Shown: in pieces, positions 10,280 to 23,000 of the stretch
How positions within the stretch are numbered: the stretch's first letter is position 1
Layout of the letters: the number at the start of each line of letters is the position of its first letter
Assembly: GCA_032718865.1 (NCBI GenBank)
Contig: JALUTQ010000030.1
Coordinates: 868,001 to 932,000 of the forward strand
Direction: 5' to 3'
Source of the DNA: Tilletia caries
Taxonomy: Eukaryota > Basidiomycota > Exobasidiomycetes > Tilletiales > Tilletiaceae
DNA: 64,000 bases
Position numbers and translations under genes: made by a program
Notes under the pieces: model-generated
Database searches by the model: none
What the model was told of the DNA's origin: nothing
Seen by the model: only the letters and a program-made list of their open reading frames with translations

Positions 10280-11916
10280 ATGTCGCGTCGAAGCAGCAGA
10301 AACGCTAACGCGCAGGTTGTGCAGGCTTCTGCATCGACATCTTTCACCGAGGATATCAAACCCTCGCCCGCCAATATCTCCGCCTCAGTTGCTCAGGAGT
10401 CAGTCATACCTATCAAGCAGGCAGACGAAGATGAGATGCGTACGTATTCCACTGAGATCTATGGTCTGCGACTCTGCGTTCCTCGTGGATCATGTAGATC
10501 ATGCTTACGCTCTTCTCCCTCTGCTCAGGACGCTTCACTATCGGCGTACAGCACATTGGGCCCGGCAATCCGGACGCCACGACAAGGACGGGTCGAGGAC
10601 CGCAACAAGTTGGCGCGCAGCAACTTATCGAAGTTGAGGAGTCCGACGACGTACGAGATCTGGTCCACCATCTCGCTTCTGAGGCGGAGAAGGCTCTTGG
10701 CGGAGAGCTCAAGGACTGGCGTATCACCCTGGAGGCCGAAGGGACCAACGTTAGCGTCTTCAAGAAGGCATCCGAGCTCCGGTTCGACCATTCTGACCCT
10801 ACCAAGTTCCCTGACGCCATCACGCCGAAGACGACGGGGACATGGTCGAAGTTCAAGGAGACATTAGGCAGGACCGACACCAAATCTGCAACCATCAAGA
10901 TTGAGCGTCTTGCAACGAACCCGCATTCTACACCCACAAAGAAGGAAGCTGGCGGCAAGAAAGAGAAGGGCCCCAAGGGGCACGAAGCTCCACCTCTTCC
11001 GAATCTCACGCCTGCGGTAATCCAAGCTGACTCCGAGATCATGGCCGCAAATATGTGCGGGGATCCTCGCTGCCCTAACAAGAAAGATGGACGACTGCGC
11101 TGCTGGGTACCGGCCTGGAACCCTCGCATCCACATGGCCCTCGACTACAACTTTGAGGCTCGTTTGGTCTGGGCGGCAGCGTGGGCCAGCAAGAAGGACC
11201 CGGCCGTCAACCTCAAAGTTCCTCCGAAAGTGCCACCCTTCATCCAATCAGGACCCATGGACTCGAAGCCAGCTCAGTTCTCGCTCGCGCAGACACCAGC
11301 GGATTCAAAGCGACGAATCACGATCAATCTCTGCTCCGAATCGGAGTCAGAAGCTGATGAGGTTAAAGAGGTACGAAATCAAGATTCCAAGCCCAACACA
11401 AACGTCCATGGTGCGCGCGTCAAAGGAGCGCCCTTCGGAGACGTCACCAATGTCGCTGCTCCTCGACCGAAGAGCACGAACGAGACCGTAAACACACCTC
11501 GCAAGCGAGAACGTGACGACGAGATGCCTCGATTCGGACCCGACATGACGTTGGACGATTTCTGCCATCAGTATGATCTCGATTTTGACATCCGCAACAA
11601 ACTCCTCGCATATAAGGCCACGACACCCTACGCGGTCTCTCTTCTCGACGCTGATCAACTGATCGGAGCCAAGCTTGTGATGGCGGAGCCTGCCAGAGTT
11701 ACAGCTGCGGTGCTTCTTTGGAAGCAGGATTCGTTGACGAATGGCAGCCCGAGGAAGAAACGTGTTACGGTTGACTGTTCCACCATCAACGCGGACGCCG
11801 AATCGAACCATCTTGCCACTTCGGCGACTACGGCGCCCCTCTCCTCGATCCCATCCAGCTCGTCTCTCTCCTCGATTGCCTCCACCTCCTCCCTCTCGTC
11901 GAACGAATCCAGCTGA
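10280..11916 (+). CDS. Cargo protein of the Tc1-type element, copy A (515 aa when spliced)
   Basis: The model joins 10280-10439 to 10529-11916; the 89-nt intron has donor GTACGT, acceptor CTCAG and a CTTAC branch-like site. The product starts MSRRSSRNANAQ. It has a disordered N-terminus, a charged middle (KKEAGGKKEKGPKG), a Cys-containing patch (CGDPRCPNKKDGRLRCW) followed by a Trp-rich segment (WNPRIHMALDYNFEARLVWAAAWA), a basic linker (PRKRERD) and a C-terminal helical segment (TLDDFCHQYDLDFDIRNKLL through AVLLWKQ) resembling a SAM-like fold, ending in a Ser-rich tail. The Cys/Trp block recalls a multi-copy family of hypothetical proteins in agarics. It has no DDE motif, so it is not the transposase. 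It may be DNA- or protein-binding; function unknown. It is transcribed opposite to the transposase remnant downstream. Confidence 0.6.
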
Positions 11917-12188
11917 AAGTTTCAAGTCCTCGTTCCTCCAGCCCCCAAATCGCCTGAATCCTGCCCCTGCAATGTCATCCACCAGTCACCAAACTAGCGT
12001 CGCAGGCGGCAGCTACTGTTCTCCTTCTCAATTTACCAGCTCGTTGAGCGAATTTCCACGTTGCAAACCTTTTCATCACCGATGTACGCGGTGGGTTAAT
12101 GCCTAATGCCTAATGGGCTGGTGAGCGGAGAATGATAGTTACAATGCAAATGAACAGAGTAAAGGTTGAATTCCACGATGATGATCAA

Positions 12189-12388
12189 TCACCCACGCGT
12201 ACGTGCATAGCCACAGGCTTGAAAGTACGCAGCCGCATGGTCGGAGGTGACGGACTCGTAGCACGCACTGATGGCGTCCCATTCCGTCGAGGCTCCGGTA
12301 CGCTTCAGACGCCTCTTGATGGCTGCAAAGGCGTACTCAATTGGGTTGAGATCCGGGCTGTAAGGAGGCAGGAAGAGAAGGTGGCAGC
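12189..12388 (-). pseudogene. Transposase remnant, last exon only (copy A)
   Basis: These 200 nt match exon 2 of the intact transposase in copy B (48719-48918). They encode the third catalytic region PPYSPDLNPIEYAFAAIKRR and the C-terminus. The exon carrying the HTH and both catalytic Asp residues is deleted. The 3' splice acceptor is still present at 12389-12391. Confidence 0.85.
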
Positions 12389-12489
12389 CTGTAGAACACA
12401 ACAGCATGTATGTGAGATTCAGGATATCTGAGACCTGGATGCAGGGGGGCCGTATTTTCCAGGAAAAAAGGGTGCTGCGCGTTCTCTAA

Positions 12490-13700
12490 TTCCTGACCTG
12501 GGTGCGTACCTTACCAGAGTGTTCCCCTAACTTTTTCGCCTTGTTGAATAACAGGTCGCTGGGGGCTGGGAGTGGGATTTAAATACAGACTTAGTCAACA
12601 AAGTTAAGTAGCATCAACTTACGCCTTGGAACCATAGTGACCTGGCTGAAGCCCAGAGGCCAGGGTGTCCCTCAGACTCAATGTAGACCTCAGACCCGTA
12701 TGACCTGGTAGAGATGTGCGAAGACGTGACTGGGGGCGTCCTCTCCCCCTCCCCTTTTTCGCGAATCTTTTTGTATCAGAAAGGTCACCAAATCTCAGCC
12801 CAGCACGGCTACGCAGAAGCTCAAGGTAGCTTCGCTACCCTTCGTCTGCTTCGCCATGCGGCTGCGACTTGCGATCGTAGCTACGAGCATCTATATCATT
12901 GTCCATGTAACATTTTGAATGTTGATCAAACTTGCGTGAAAAAGGGATTGAGGAACTTCACACACGTAATCATCCCGCACGGCTGTATCTACCAAGGAAG
13001 CAGAAAGCAAAGAATGATATGTCATATGATGGCTGCGCGCAGAGAGAGACAATTGACAAACAAGACGGAGAATAGCTGCGAGCGCAATGAAGATAAGATT
13101 AAAAGACTGAGGAGAAAAAAGCGTGAGGCTAATGCAGAAGGAGAGGTTAGGGGATAGGAAACATAAGCGGCCGGGGAAGCAGACGGAAGGGACGTAGAAG
13201 ACGGGTGAAGGCTGAGACCGGAGACGAATGGGCAAAGGAAAGCCAACAGAGCTTGATGCGAAGGTAAGGGAATATAGAAGAGGCAAGAGCACAGCAGAAA
13301 GAAAGTCAGATCAGGTCAGGTCAGGTCAGGTCAGCCGTCAGGTCAGGTCAGGTCCAGTGTTGAACATACTATTGGAGTATGGAACCCTGGGCGACTTGAG
13401 AGAGGAGAAGCACAATGGTGACGCCGAAGGTGGCCACCGACGACGGACACATTGACCTCGGCGGGCTTGACGTTGGCAATGTCGAAGTGGAAGGTGGAGG
13501 CGCGTGTGATGTCAAAGGTGGTGACCCGTGACACAGAACAGACTGTACGAAGATATGCAGTGATGAGCACCATTTTAACTCATGAAGCGTCAGAGCCGTT
13601 AGAAGAGGGAGAGGGGGTCGGGGGGAAACCCCACCGCTTGGGGTCGTAAAGACTTGAAGACCTCGGCGACGATGGGCACGGTGGAGTTTAAAGTTAGGGG
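12490..13700. other. 1.2-kb segment present only in copy A
   Basis: Copies A and B agree up to TGCGCGTTCTCTA (about 12477-12489) and again at the poly-T and terminal repeat (from about 13701). Between these points A has 1.2 kb that B lacks. The segment has short inverted matches near its borders: CCCCTAACTTT near 12525 and AAAGTTAGGGG at 13690-13700. That fits either a nested insertion or ancestral sequence lost from B. I see no convincing gene in it. Confidence 0.5.
13308..13355. repeat. Tandem pentamer (AGGTC)n
   Basis: Repeats of AGGTC run in two blocks, interrupted once by a short variant (GCCGTC). It lies inside the copy-A-specific segment. Confidence 0.85.
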
Positions 13701-13768
13701 AATTTTTTTTTTTTCGTTGGGGTGTCAAAACTTTCTGGAGCGACTGTATGTTGTCTTAAGTTCCGGAT

Positions 13769-13769
<1 letters not shown>

Positions 13770-13818
<49 letters not shown>
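13770..13818. repeat. (GA)n microsatellite
   Basis: About 24 GA units, followed by degenerate ATGCAGAG repeats to about 13850. It lies just outside the right end of copy A, between it and the 3' end of the NRPS. Confidence 0.9.
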
Positions 13819-13822
<4 letters not shown>

Positions 13823-14078
13823 GAGAGATGCAGAGATGCAGAGACAGAAGCAGGGGAAGCAAATTGTACGATGCGCGGTCAGCAGCTGCGACTACTTGCG
13901 AGGCGCAGGAAATGACCAATGAATGAATGCGAGATTCCTTTCCTCGTTGGAATGGGTTCCCAGGGGGCGCTCGATCCGACCGATTTGGAAGTTGTGTAAG
14001 GTGTGAGATTGGGGTTGACGATCAGAAGAGCCGCATGGCAAGGCACCGGCTCCTCGTCCTCTTCTGACTTGTCCGTTC

Positions 14079-17000
14079 TCAAAGGGACGCCAGCGCAATT
14101 TGGACCCGAGACACGATATCAGACACCAGCCCCCGCGCCGCAGCCTCGTCCACCCCGCCGTTGTTCGAAAGCACCGCGATCCCAACCGCGTCCGCCCCTT
14201 CGTCAAGCGCGACATCGATGCTGAGGCCGACTTCCATCCGGTCGAATCCGAATCGGCCACCCGGCGAACCTAGGTCGAGGTCGTCTAGTGCGTGCCGAGA
14301 TGCTGGGAGCCCATCTACTGCCTCGAACTCGACCGCTTCGCCCACCTTGAAGTGTGTCCAAGCATCGTTCGCAGGCCCGCCTCCGTTCGATGTCGCTGTC
14401 GATGTCGCCGTCTTGCCCCTTGCGAACCACACCAGGTTCAGCATCACATTCGTCAACGGTCCATCATCGGAGATCCCGGCGGAAGCATAGATGTCGCCCA
14501 GCCGGGTCTGCTCGTGCTCGACCCGCGCAAGCAGATCTGTAGCGACCTTCTGAGCAGCTTCGACCAGAGCTCGTCCCGAGCCCGCCGAGTCCGTTGTATG
14601 GCCCGATTCCTCCCGTCGAACGCACAAAGGCGTCAAGGCCGCAGTTGGCGCAACAACTCTGTCCACATCGATTTCGCCCGCTGTTTCACCCAATTGGTGA
14701 TCAAGTAGTGTTGAGGCAGATGTCCGACCGGCATGCAGCAGCATCAACGCAGGATTGGCAAGGCTCTCCTTGGCGCCGATTGTATCAGCGACGGCAGCGA
14801 TGAACAGAGTCTGCAGCGAAAGACCGTCCGCATCGGGCCGATCCGCTCGCTTCGAGTTCAGTAGGGCTTGTGCTTTCCGCACCCCTTGGAACGCACTCTT
14901 CTCGAAGACAAACGGCGGTCGTTGCGCAGGGGAACCTTCGGGTCGACCTCGAATCAAAGTCTTGTTCGCCCCGCGTAGTGCCTTCGACCAGAACGTCTTC
15001 CCGCTCTCAGAGTGAGAGATCTCCTCCGCAGCAGAATCGATAGCTTGAACAAGCCTGCCGAAAGTTGGTGCCTTGTCGTTCTGCGCTTGGCCGTCGTAGA
15101 GTGCAGCCAGGTCGGAGACGATCAGATCCAGTGATACAGCGTCGTAAAGGCCATGGAAAAGCCGGAGCATCAACGCTCCCTCAGAAGCGGGGTCCTTCCC
15201 TCGCACAGCGAAAAGTGTGACCGGTGGCTGATAGAAGTCCTCAGCCACTTGAGACTGCTTTGCAATCAGCTCCGTAACAGCACCTCGAACGTCTTGATCG
15301 TCTGCGACTGACACCGACTGGATCTCGTTGACCTGCGACGTAGCTGTGTAGACGACTTGAACAGGCGAGCCCTTGACAGATGCGAAGGTTGTCCGCAAGC
15401 ACTCGTGTCGCTGGAGGAGCTGCCTCCAACTCTGCCGGAGCCTCTCCTCGTCGAGCTTGGCTGGAAGTCGAACTGGGAAGCTGAATACGCCCTGCCGTCG
15501 GCCGGACCTGAGCCAAAGACCGATCATCCATGCTTGACCGGACAGCACCGGCAGGACCTGCTCAATATGAGCTTCCTTGACTCCAAGTCGACTTGCAACT
15601 TCAGACTTCGAGACCGCAAAGGCTTTATGATGTCCGTTGCCATTTCCGTTTCCGGCGCCGTTCTGCGCTGGCTTTGTAACGTGACCGTTCGCGGTCGCAA
15701 GATGATCGAGGATCCGTCCAAGTGTGGCACCGCGCAGGATCTGCGCTGCGCTGAGGCGGATCCCATCCTTCCGAAGGGTAGAGGAAATCCCAATTGTAGA
15801 AATGGAGTCAAGTCCAAGGGAGGCAAGCGAGGTGTCGCGCGAAAGCTCGTCAGGTTCAATGGAAGCAGCACGGGCGATTGCTCTCCAGACGACTTCTTCT
15901 CGGCTTGTTCTCCATCGGTCGGTTCCGTTGGTTCCATGGGTTCCGTTCGCCGTCTGATTTGCTTGAGCAGATCGAGATGAATGGGTCGGCGCAAGCTTGC
16001 TTCCATCAGGCATCGAAGTGACCGGCTCGTCTGCCTTTTCGAGAAGGTTGACCAGGATGGCTTCATACTGGCTGGCCAACTCGTGAAGAGGATGTGCCTT
16101 GATGAGCTCAGACCGGGCGGTGATGTTGATGAACAGTCGCTCAGAAGTTTGGACAAACCCAACGTTCAGCGAGTACTGTGATGCGATATAGCGATGTCAG
16201 TAAGTTTGTATCACCAGGTAGCAGGCGGCAGCACCACGTACCTGTCCAAACGCATCAGCGTCCGGCGCTGAAATCGGCGTCAAATTGGAGTACTGAGGCG
16301 ATTCTTCTTGCTGTGAAGCGAAGTCGAAAAGAGCATCGAACAGGCTGCCTTGCACACCCTGTCGAGCAACCGCTGCGATCACGTCGCGCAAAGAAGCCTT
16401 TCGATGCGTTCTTCCTTCGTCGTTCTTCCGTTGCAACACCTGCAGTTGCTCTGTCACCGTGCGCTCCGCGTCCGTCAGGGCGACCCGAACCGGAACCGTA
16501 TTGAAGGCTGGACCGATGATAGAGTCGGCATCCGGAAGCGAGTACCGGAGTGCAAAGATCTCGCCGAAGACTACATCAGATGATCCTGTCAGGCTGGCAA
16601 GGAGCTTGGCGAATGCCAGCGAAGCAGCTACTTGGAGCGAGACTCCGAGTCGCTGGCATCCAGCTTTGGCTGTTTCAACGTCGAGTTCCAGCTCATGCTG
16701 GACCTCGGCCGATGATGATGCTTCAAGCGTAGACTGGCACAGGACGCGTGGGGAGAACTCCTGCAGCTCCTTCGCCCAATACGCAACGTCCTCATCTGCT
16801 GAAAGCAAGTGCGGAAGGAGCTGCGCAAAAGGTGGCCTGGTGGAGACCTGTTCCTGCTTCGAGACTACATCGAAGTCATGGAACAGCATCGGCAGCGAAT
16901 TGCCATCATACAAGCTGCACACGAAAGCGTCAGCACATGTACTTCTGCACTTTTTACTGGACGCATGCCACTCACGCGTGATGCAGTGTAAACGTGATGC

Positions 17001-20000
17001 GGCTGCTGCCGTCATGCAGAGCCTCTACTTCAAGCTTGTGGGGACCCAGGGAGAGGAAGTCTTCCTCCTGACCCATGGAGACCGGCAAGTGCTCATTTCC
17101 ATTAGCTGAGCTGGTGCGGCTGACAGCAGGCTGCAGCTGAGCACGGACAGCCTGGTACCACGTTCCCGTCGACTTTGTCTTCGGCGTGATGAAGTGAAAG
17201 GTAGTTCTCAAGATGTCAGTGCGCTCCACGATCTTGTTCCAGGTGACTTGGATGTGCTCAAAGCTGAGCTTGGTCTTGAAGATGTGCTGGTGTAAGTATG
17301 CCTTGCCTTCGGTGGTCACAAATTGCGCCAGCATCCCCGCTTGAAGAGGTGAGCAGGGTATGACAAGGTCGGACGAGCCAACGCGTAGCTCGGCCAAGTC
17401 GAGACCAGTCTGTGTTTCCTTGACCAAGCGCTCCAGAGCGTTCGCATCTACTACCTGAGCAGCAGCCGATGAGGTGTCAATCTTGTGGGCGAGCGCGTAA
17501 AGAGTGGGCGTCTGCAGGATATCTTGGACGGTCACCGCAAAACCCAGCAAGCCCAACCGTTTCGAAAGGATCATAGCAGAGATGGAGTCCACTCCAAGGT
17601 GATACAAAGCTGCGAGACGAACAAGTATTAGTGAAGGCATTTTCCAGCTTGCAAACGAACGTCACTTACATGTCGAGGTAGAAATGTCGTCAGGGCGCAT
17701 GTCACAGAATTCAGCAACCGCGTCTCGTAGCTTCGAGCCTCTTTGCGTCCAGGACTCGTTTACGCCGTCGACGGCCGAGAGCTTTCCGCCGAAAGATCGG
17801 ATATCTTTGGCTGAAAGCGATTCGTAAAAAGCCTGAAGCGCCTTTCGGTCTGTCTTGTTGTTGTGGGTCAATGGCAACCGACCCCCCAGGACAATGATGT
17901 GGGCGGGGATCTGTCAAAAGGAATGTGCTGTCAGCTCGAAATATGATGCCGAGCAGCGAACTTGTGTGCGGCCACGTACCATGTATGCGGCCAAGTGCCG
18001 CCGAGCATCTTGAAGCGCTTTGCGGACGGTGACGACAGCGGCCTCAGATTCATCGAGTTGAATACTTGACGAGAGCTGGGTGGCAGACCCGATACACACG
18101 AAAGTGACGAGCTGCTTGGACACAAATGACGGGTGCTGAAGATACAGCGTCTCGGCATCGCTGACCTTCTCAATCTTCGTGAAAGCGGAAGAAATCTCTG
18201 AGAGTGACATTGAACGAATGAGATGCGGAACACCTTCAAAACTTCGCTTTGTCGGTGATGAAACTCACCGTCTAGTTCGATGCGCTGGCCATTCACCTTG
18301 ACTTGGCCCTGCTCAGCGCGGCCAATGAACTCGACAGAGCCATCAGAGAGCAATCTGCCCCGGTCGCCAGTGAGATAGACTCGGGTTCCATCTTCGAGGC
18401 TTATGAAGCGCTGCTGGGTCAGCTCCGCCTGGCCGATGTAGCCGTCTCCAACTTGAGGTCCTCCGACAGCCTGAGTTCGTACGACAATTTCAGTGAACCG
18501 TAGAATAAGTCATGATTCAATCTCCTTGACACTCACAAGTTCTCCGATACTGCCTTTGAACACGGCTCGTCGTTCGCGGTCCAGGACATAGATTGAGCTG
18601 CAAGGGTACACCTTGCCCTGTAAAACGACATTATGATTGTCAGTGAAGCGCAGGTGGTGTCATCCCTCAGCCTGGACTTACTATGTTGTTCCGCGTTGCG
18701 TTGGGAGGCATGAATCCCAAAGTGTTACCGATGGTCGTCTCCGTAGGTCCCCATGCATTGATCAATTGGCCATGCGGCGCCCATTCTTTCAAAGTATCTT
18801 CGCTCATCATGTCACCTCCGGTCATGAGCCACTCTATCATCGTTCGGGAAAAAGTGGGTGAGCCACCATGTCCTGCTTCATGTCAGCGGCTGGTACCTAC
18901 CTAGCTTTGGGACGCTGGACCTCTGCAATGCTGATGCTAACGCAGCGGGCAAGTCGGCACAAGTGATAGCGAGTTTGTGGAAGGTGTCTTCAAGATCGTC
19001 CAGTAGTACTTCTTTAGGCGCACTTGCGAACGAAGCACTGAGCATAGCAGGGAGAAAATACGTCAACATCGCAGCTCCGACATGAAGTAGAACCAAACGC
19101 TTACCCTCGGGCCAATGGCATCGTGATCTCGATGAGAGACACGTCGAATCCGATCGATGCTAGCTGTAGCATCCGCGCAGATGGTGAAAGTGGAATGATG
19201 GTGTCCCAGGAGAGGAGTGCGGCAGCCAGAGCTCGTTGCGAAACCAGGCAGCCCTTTGGCCGACCAGTGCTTCCACTGGTGAAGAGCAAGTACGCAGCCG
19301 AGTCCATGTTTGGTGCCGGCAGCGCATCATCTGGGACTGACTTTGTTTTGAGGTCCTCTACCGTAAGTGTCGTTCCAGCAATATCAGGTAAAGAGCGTCG
19401 CAGTTCTGATGTTGTACAGACTACAACGTCCCCAGCCGTATCCAACTGCGAGGAGGAGGTTTCATGAGCTCGGGCAGTGATGGGTGGCGCATTATCAACG
19501 ACTCACCATGTACCGGACCCGCTCCGAAGGAAGCGACGGGTCAACAGGAAGATACGTCTGTAAGAAGGTTTTGTTCAATTCATTGATCCTCGGGTACATG
19601 GATGGAAGTCTCATCTTACCTTTCCAGCCTTCCACACCGCAAGGAGGACCGCATAAAAGTCCACGGACTTATGCATGAAGACCGCAACAATCGATGCTGA
19701 TTGCTGGAAAATGTTCTTGGCAAGTGTCGAGCTCATCTCATCCAGCTCACTGTAGGAGACCGAAGTCAGGTTGTCGAAGCTCTCGCCGAAGACAAAGGCA
19801 GCTGAGCAAGATCGTAGAAGTTTCAGTTATGACGAAGTATGCATAACGTGACAACGGCGGATCAATCACTCACTCTTGCTTCCGTCTTTGCGAGCATGTT
19901 CCTGGAAGCGTGATACGAAGCTTGCCTTCGATCCCTCCGGCACTTTGGGCGGATTGTTCACCACGGACAGAATCTCCAACTCAGGCTGGGCCGATGTTGC

Positions 20001-23000
20001 AGGCGCTCCAACTGCCTCCAGCAGGGAGTCAAGAGCTTTCAAGAGGATTTGAGCCTGATCGGGGCTCATGATACTGTCTCGGTACGTCGCTAGGAGGTTG
20101 ATCTCGCCAGTGCTCGGATGAGCCTCGACCTCGACAGCAAGGTCAAACTGCAAAGAAATGTGCATCAGTCTCTAGTGCTCGCGCCAAGATGCAAGGGGAA
20201 AGGCTTACCTCTGCGTCCATGGACACCTCTGGTCGATGGCAGAACGAGAGTTGACCTGCTTCATTGGTCGTGAACGCAAACAAGGTGTTGAACAGGCTAC
20301 CCTGAACCTGCACTATCTTTGCTACCTTTGAGAGTGACTGATGCTGATAAGACAGCAGCCTCGACGTTCTCGACTGCACCTCCTTGGTAAGCTGATCCAG
20401 GTCCTGACTGACCGACTTGGCGAAGAAGGGCACAGTCGTAACACACGGTCCTTGTATATTGTCGATCGTGGCGACATTGAACGATCGGCCTCGGAGCACC
20501 AGACCGAAAAGAACATCATCTGTATCGAAGTAGGGTCAGCAGCCAGCTCAGAAGATGGTTCGAATAGAGCTTACCTTCTCCCGTAAACATCCCGTACAGT
20601 CTATCAAAGCAGCAACGTCAGCACTTTCTCGTTCCTGACTCGGTCAGGCAAAGGGTGCACTCACCGTGAGAAGACGGAAAGCAGCAAAGATTGAGGCGAG
20701 ACTGCATGCTTCTGCGCGATTTTCTTAACGGATTGGAATGACACTCGGGATCGGAGCTCGACCACATTCCTATTGGCGACACCGCTCGCCCGCACGCCGG
20801 TAAGATTTGGGAACGGGCTGTAGGAGAATCCATCGAGGTATTCTGTCCAGAAGTGCTCAGCGTCAGTCGGTTCGGCTAGGAACCAACTTCTCACGACATC
20901 TCGGAAGTGATCCGTCGATGTGACCTGGTGACCGGTGTACCTGTCAGAGATTTCAGAGAGGAGGTTGTTGACAGATTCTCCGTCGTAGATGGCGTGATGC
21001 AAAAGGAGGACGAGTTTGTTCAGCTTGGCAAAGTGGACAAGTCTGACCGGCGGCCTGGAGCCGAGGTTGGAGATGAGAGCCATGCTGTATTTGGCCAACA
21101 AGGAAGACTTGTCTTCCTCGCTTGAGGTTGTCGCCGCCTCCCAAACGTCATCCGCGGCGAAGTTGCGCAGGACGACTTGGGCCAAAGTCTTCCCGGCCGT
21201 GGGAAAGATGGTACGGTAGATCTCGTGCGCCTCGAGACTCTCAAAGCTGTGCACACCTGCCGGCTCAGCTGCATGATTCAGATGAAACAAACTACAGGAT
21301 TGACTCACCAGGCTGCTTTCAGTTGCTCGACACTGACGCCGTCGAACAAGTTCAGCTCAAACTTGCCGACGTAGAGCTGTTCCTCTGGGCGAACCTGGCT
21401 GAGGGAAATCAGCGAACTCTGCAAGGGCATGCAAGGCAAGACAGCTTCTGCGCGTGACCGAATGTCGTCGCCGATCTTGGCACTGAGCTCTTCGCACAGC
21501 TTGTCAAAATCAGACGCTGACCGCTGATTTGAGGAGCCTGACTGGCGCTTTTCGTCCGCACTCGCGGCTATCGCCTCAATTGTGGCGCCGGCCATAAGTG
21601 CTCCAACAGCAATGTTCAGTCCCCTCTTGCGCAGCCGTGAACAAAGTCGGATCGCGGATACTGCAGAGTAATGAATTGGTCAGGCTCGAATCGGATCTCT
21701 CACTTTGCCATGCGCTACTCACAACTGTCCATTCCCGTTTCGAATAGGTTGGTAGCGGGTGTGAGCTCAAAATCGACACCAAAAGTGCGTTTGGTCTCCT
21801 CCGCAATGATGGCTTCGGTCTCGTCCAAGTCCCGTCTCGCAGATGGTGCCAGTTTCTGCCGCAGCTCAGAGAGCGAACAGGACTGGTACAGTTTCACCAA
21901 GGCGCGGTGATTCGACTTGCCCGAGATGACGGCGAGCGGAATCGCGGTCACAGGAACGACCAGGAACGGTGCCATGTGGGCCGGAAGAGCCTGCCGGGCC
22001 TTCGTGGCGAGTTGTCTGGTGAAATCGAAGCTGTCTTCTTCAATCGTTGCGTCGTCGCTTCTGGTCGTGACGCCGTCTCGTTGGACGAACGAAACAAGAC
22101 GCTCGTCCTTCAGCTCCGGATGTGACGTGAGAACTGTGCTCGCGGAGGTACGCGGGCCGGCCAGCTCCTCAAGCTTGGCGTCGACCTCTCCGAGCTCCAG
22201 CCGCGCGCCACGGACTTTGACCTGGGAGCTGTCGGCCCGTCCGGCATAGTGAACCTCGTCATTGACGCTCATGCGTGCCAGATCTCCGGTCCGATACATG
22301 CGCTGTCCTTGCCACGTGAAGAATGCCTTGCTTTCTTGGCCGAGATATCCAAGTCCAACCTGAGGTCCGGACACGCAGAGTTCGCCGACTTGTCCTCGCA
22401 TGACTGGTTTGAGCTTGCCCTCAGTCTCTTGCATGACCCAGTACTGACTCCCAGGAAAGGCTCTCCCAACATTGGAAGGAAGCGATGCCTGACTGATCTG
22501 GGCAATCGAGATGCCGATCGTCACCTCCGTTCTGTGGTCAAAGGGGAAGGAGTCAGCTCCAATCTTCGACTATACAGCACAGCTCGAAGACTCACGGGCC
22601 ATAAGCGTTAAGAACTACGACCTTCTCCTGAGCACCCCACGTCGAGATGATATCACTTGTGACCTTTTCACCCCCGACAATCAAGACGCACAATGAGGGC
22701 AAATCAGCTGGCAGAATGTGTTTGCCAGCAGTGAAGAAGAGAGATGGCACCACTGCAGCATGTGTAGGTCGCAACGCCTTCATGGCGACCCCGAGATCTT
22801 GCAGAATAACCTCTCGAGGTGCAGTGACAATGCAAGCGCCCGTCCTGATCGCCAAAAGCACCTCTTTGAGGTGAACATCGAAGGCCTCCGCGGAGCGAGC
22901 GAGGTAGCGTGCTGACCCTTGGAACGAGCCTGGCGCCTTGGACTCGATCACATCGAGGAACGCTTCAATCGCAGTCGAAAGATTGCCAGCCGTCAACAGA

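Larger units (their letters stand above)
9271..13746. mobile_element. Tc1/mariner-type element copy A with cargo gene, transposase deleted (4.5 kb)
   Basis: Ends are 23-bp perfect inverted repeats starting CAGTCGCTCCAGAAAG (9271 onward, and inverted ending at 13746), with TA at 9269-9270 and 13747-13748. About 9271-12440 is nearly identical to copy B (38178-48975) once B's nested insertions are removed. Relative to B, copy A lacks about 0.93 kb that encodes most of the transposase; the break falls after GGATGCAGG near 12440. It also carries about 1.2 kb of extra sequence at 12490-13700. It keeps the cargo gene (10280-11916) and the 3' exon of the transposase, so it can move only if transposase comes from elsewhere. 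It lies 330 bp beyond the 3' end of the NRPS. Confidence 0.85.

Noticed and set aside
13308..13355. CRISPR-like direct repeats
   Set aside because: These are contiguous 5-mers without spacers in a eukaryotic genome.
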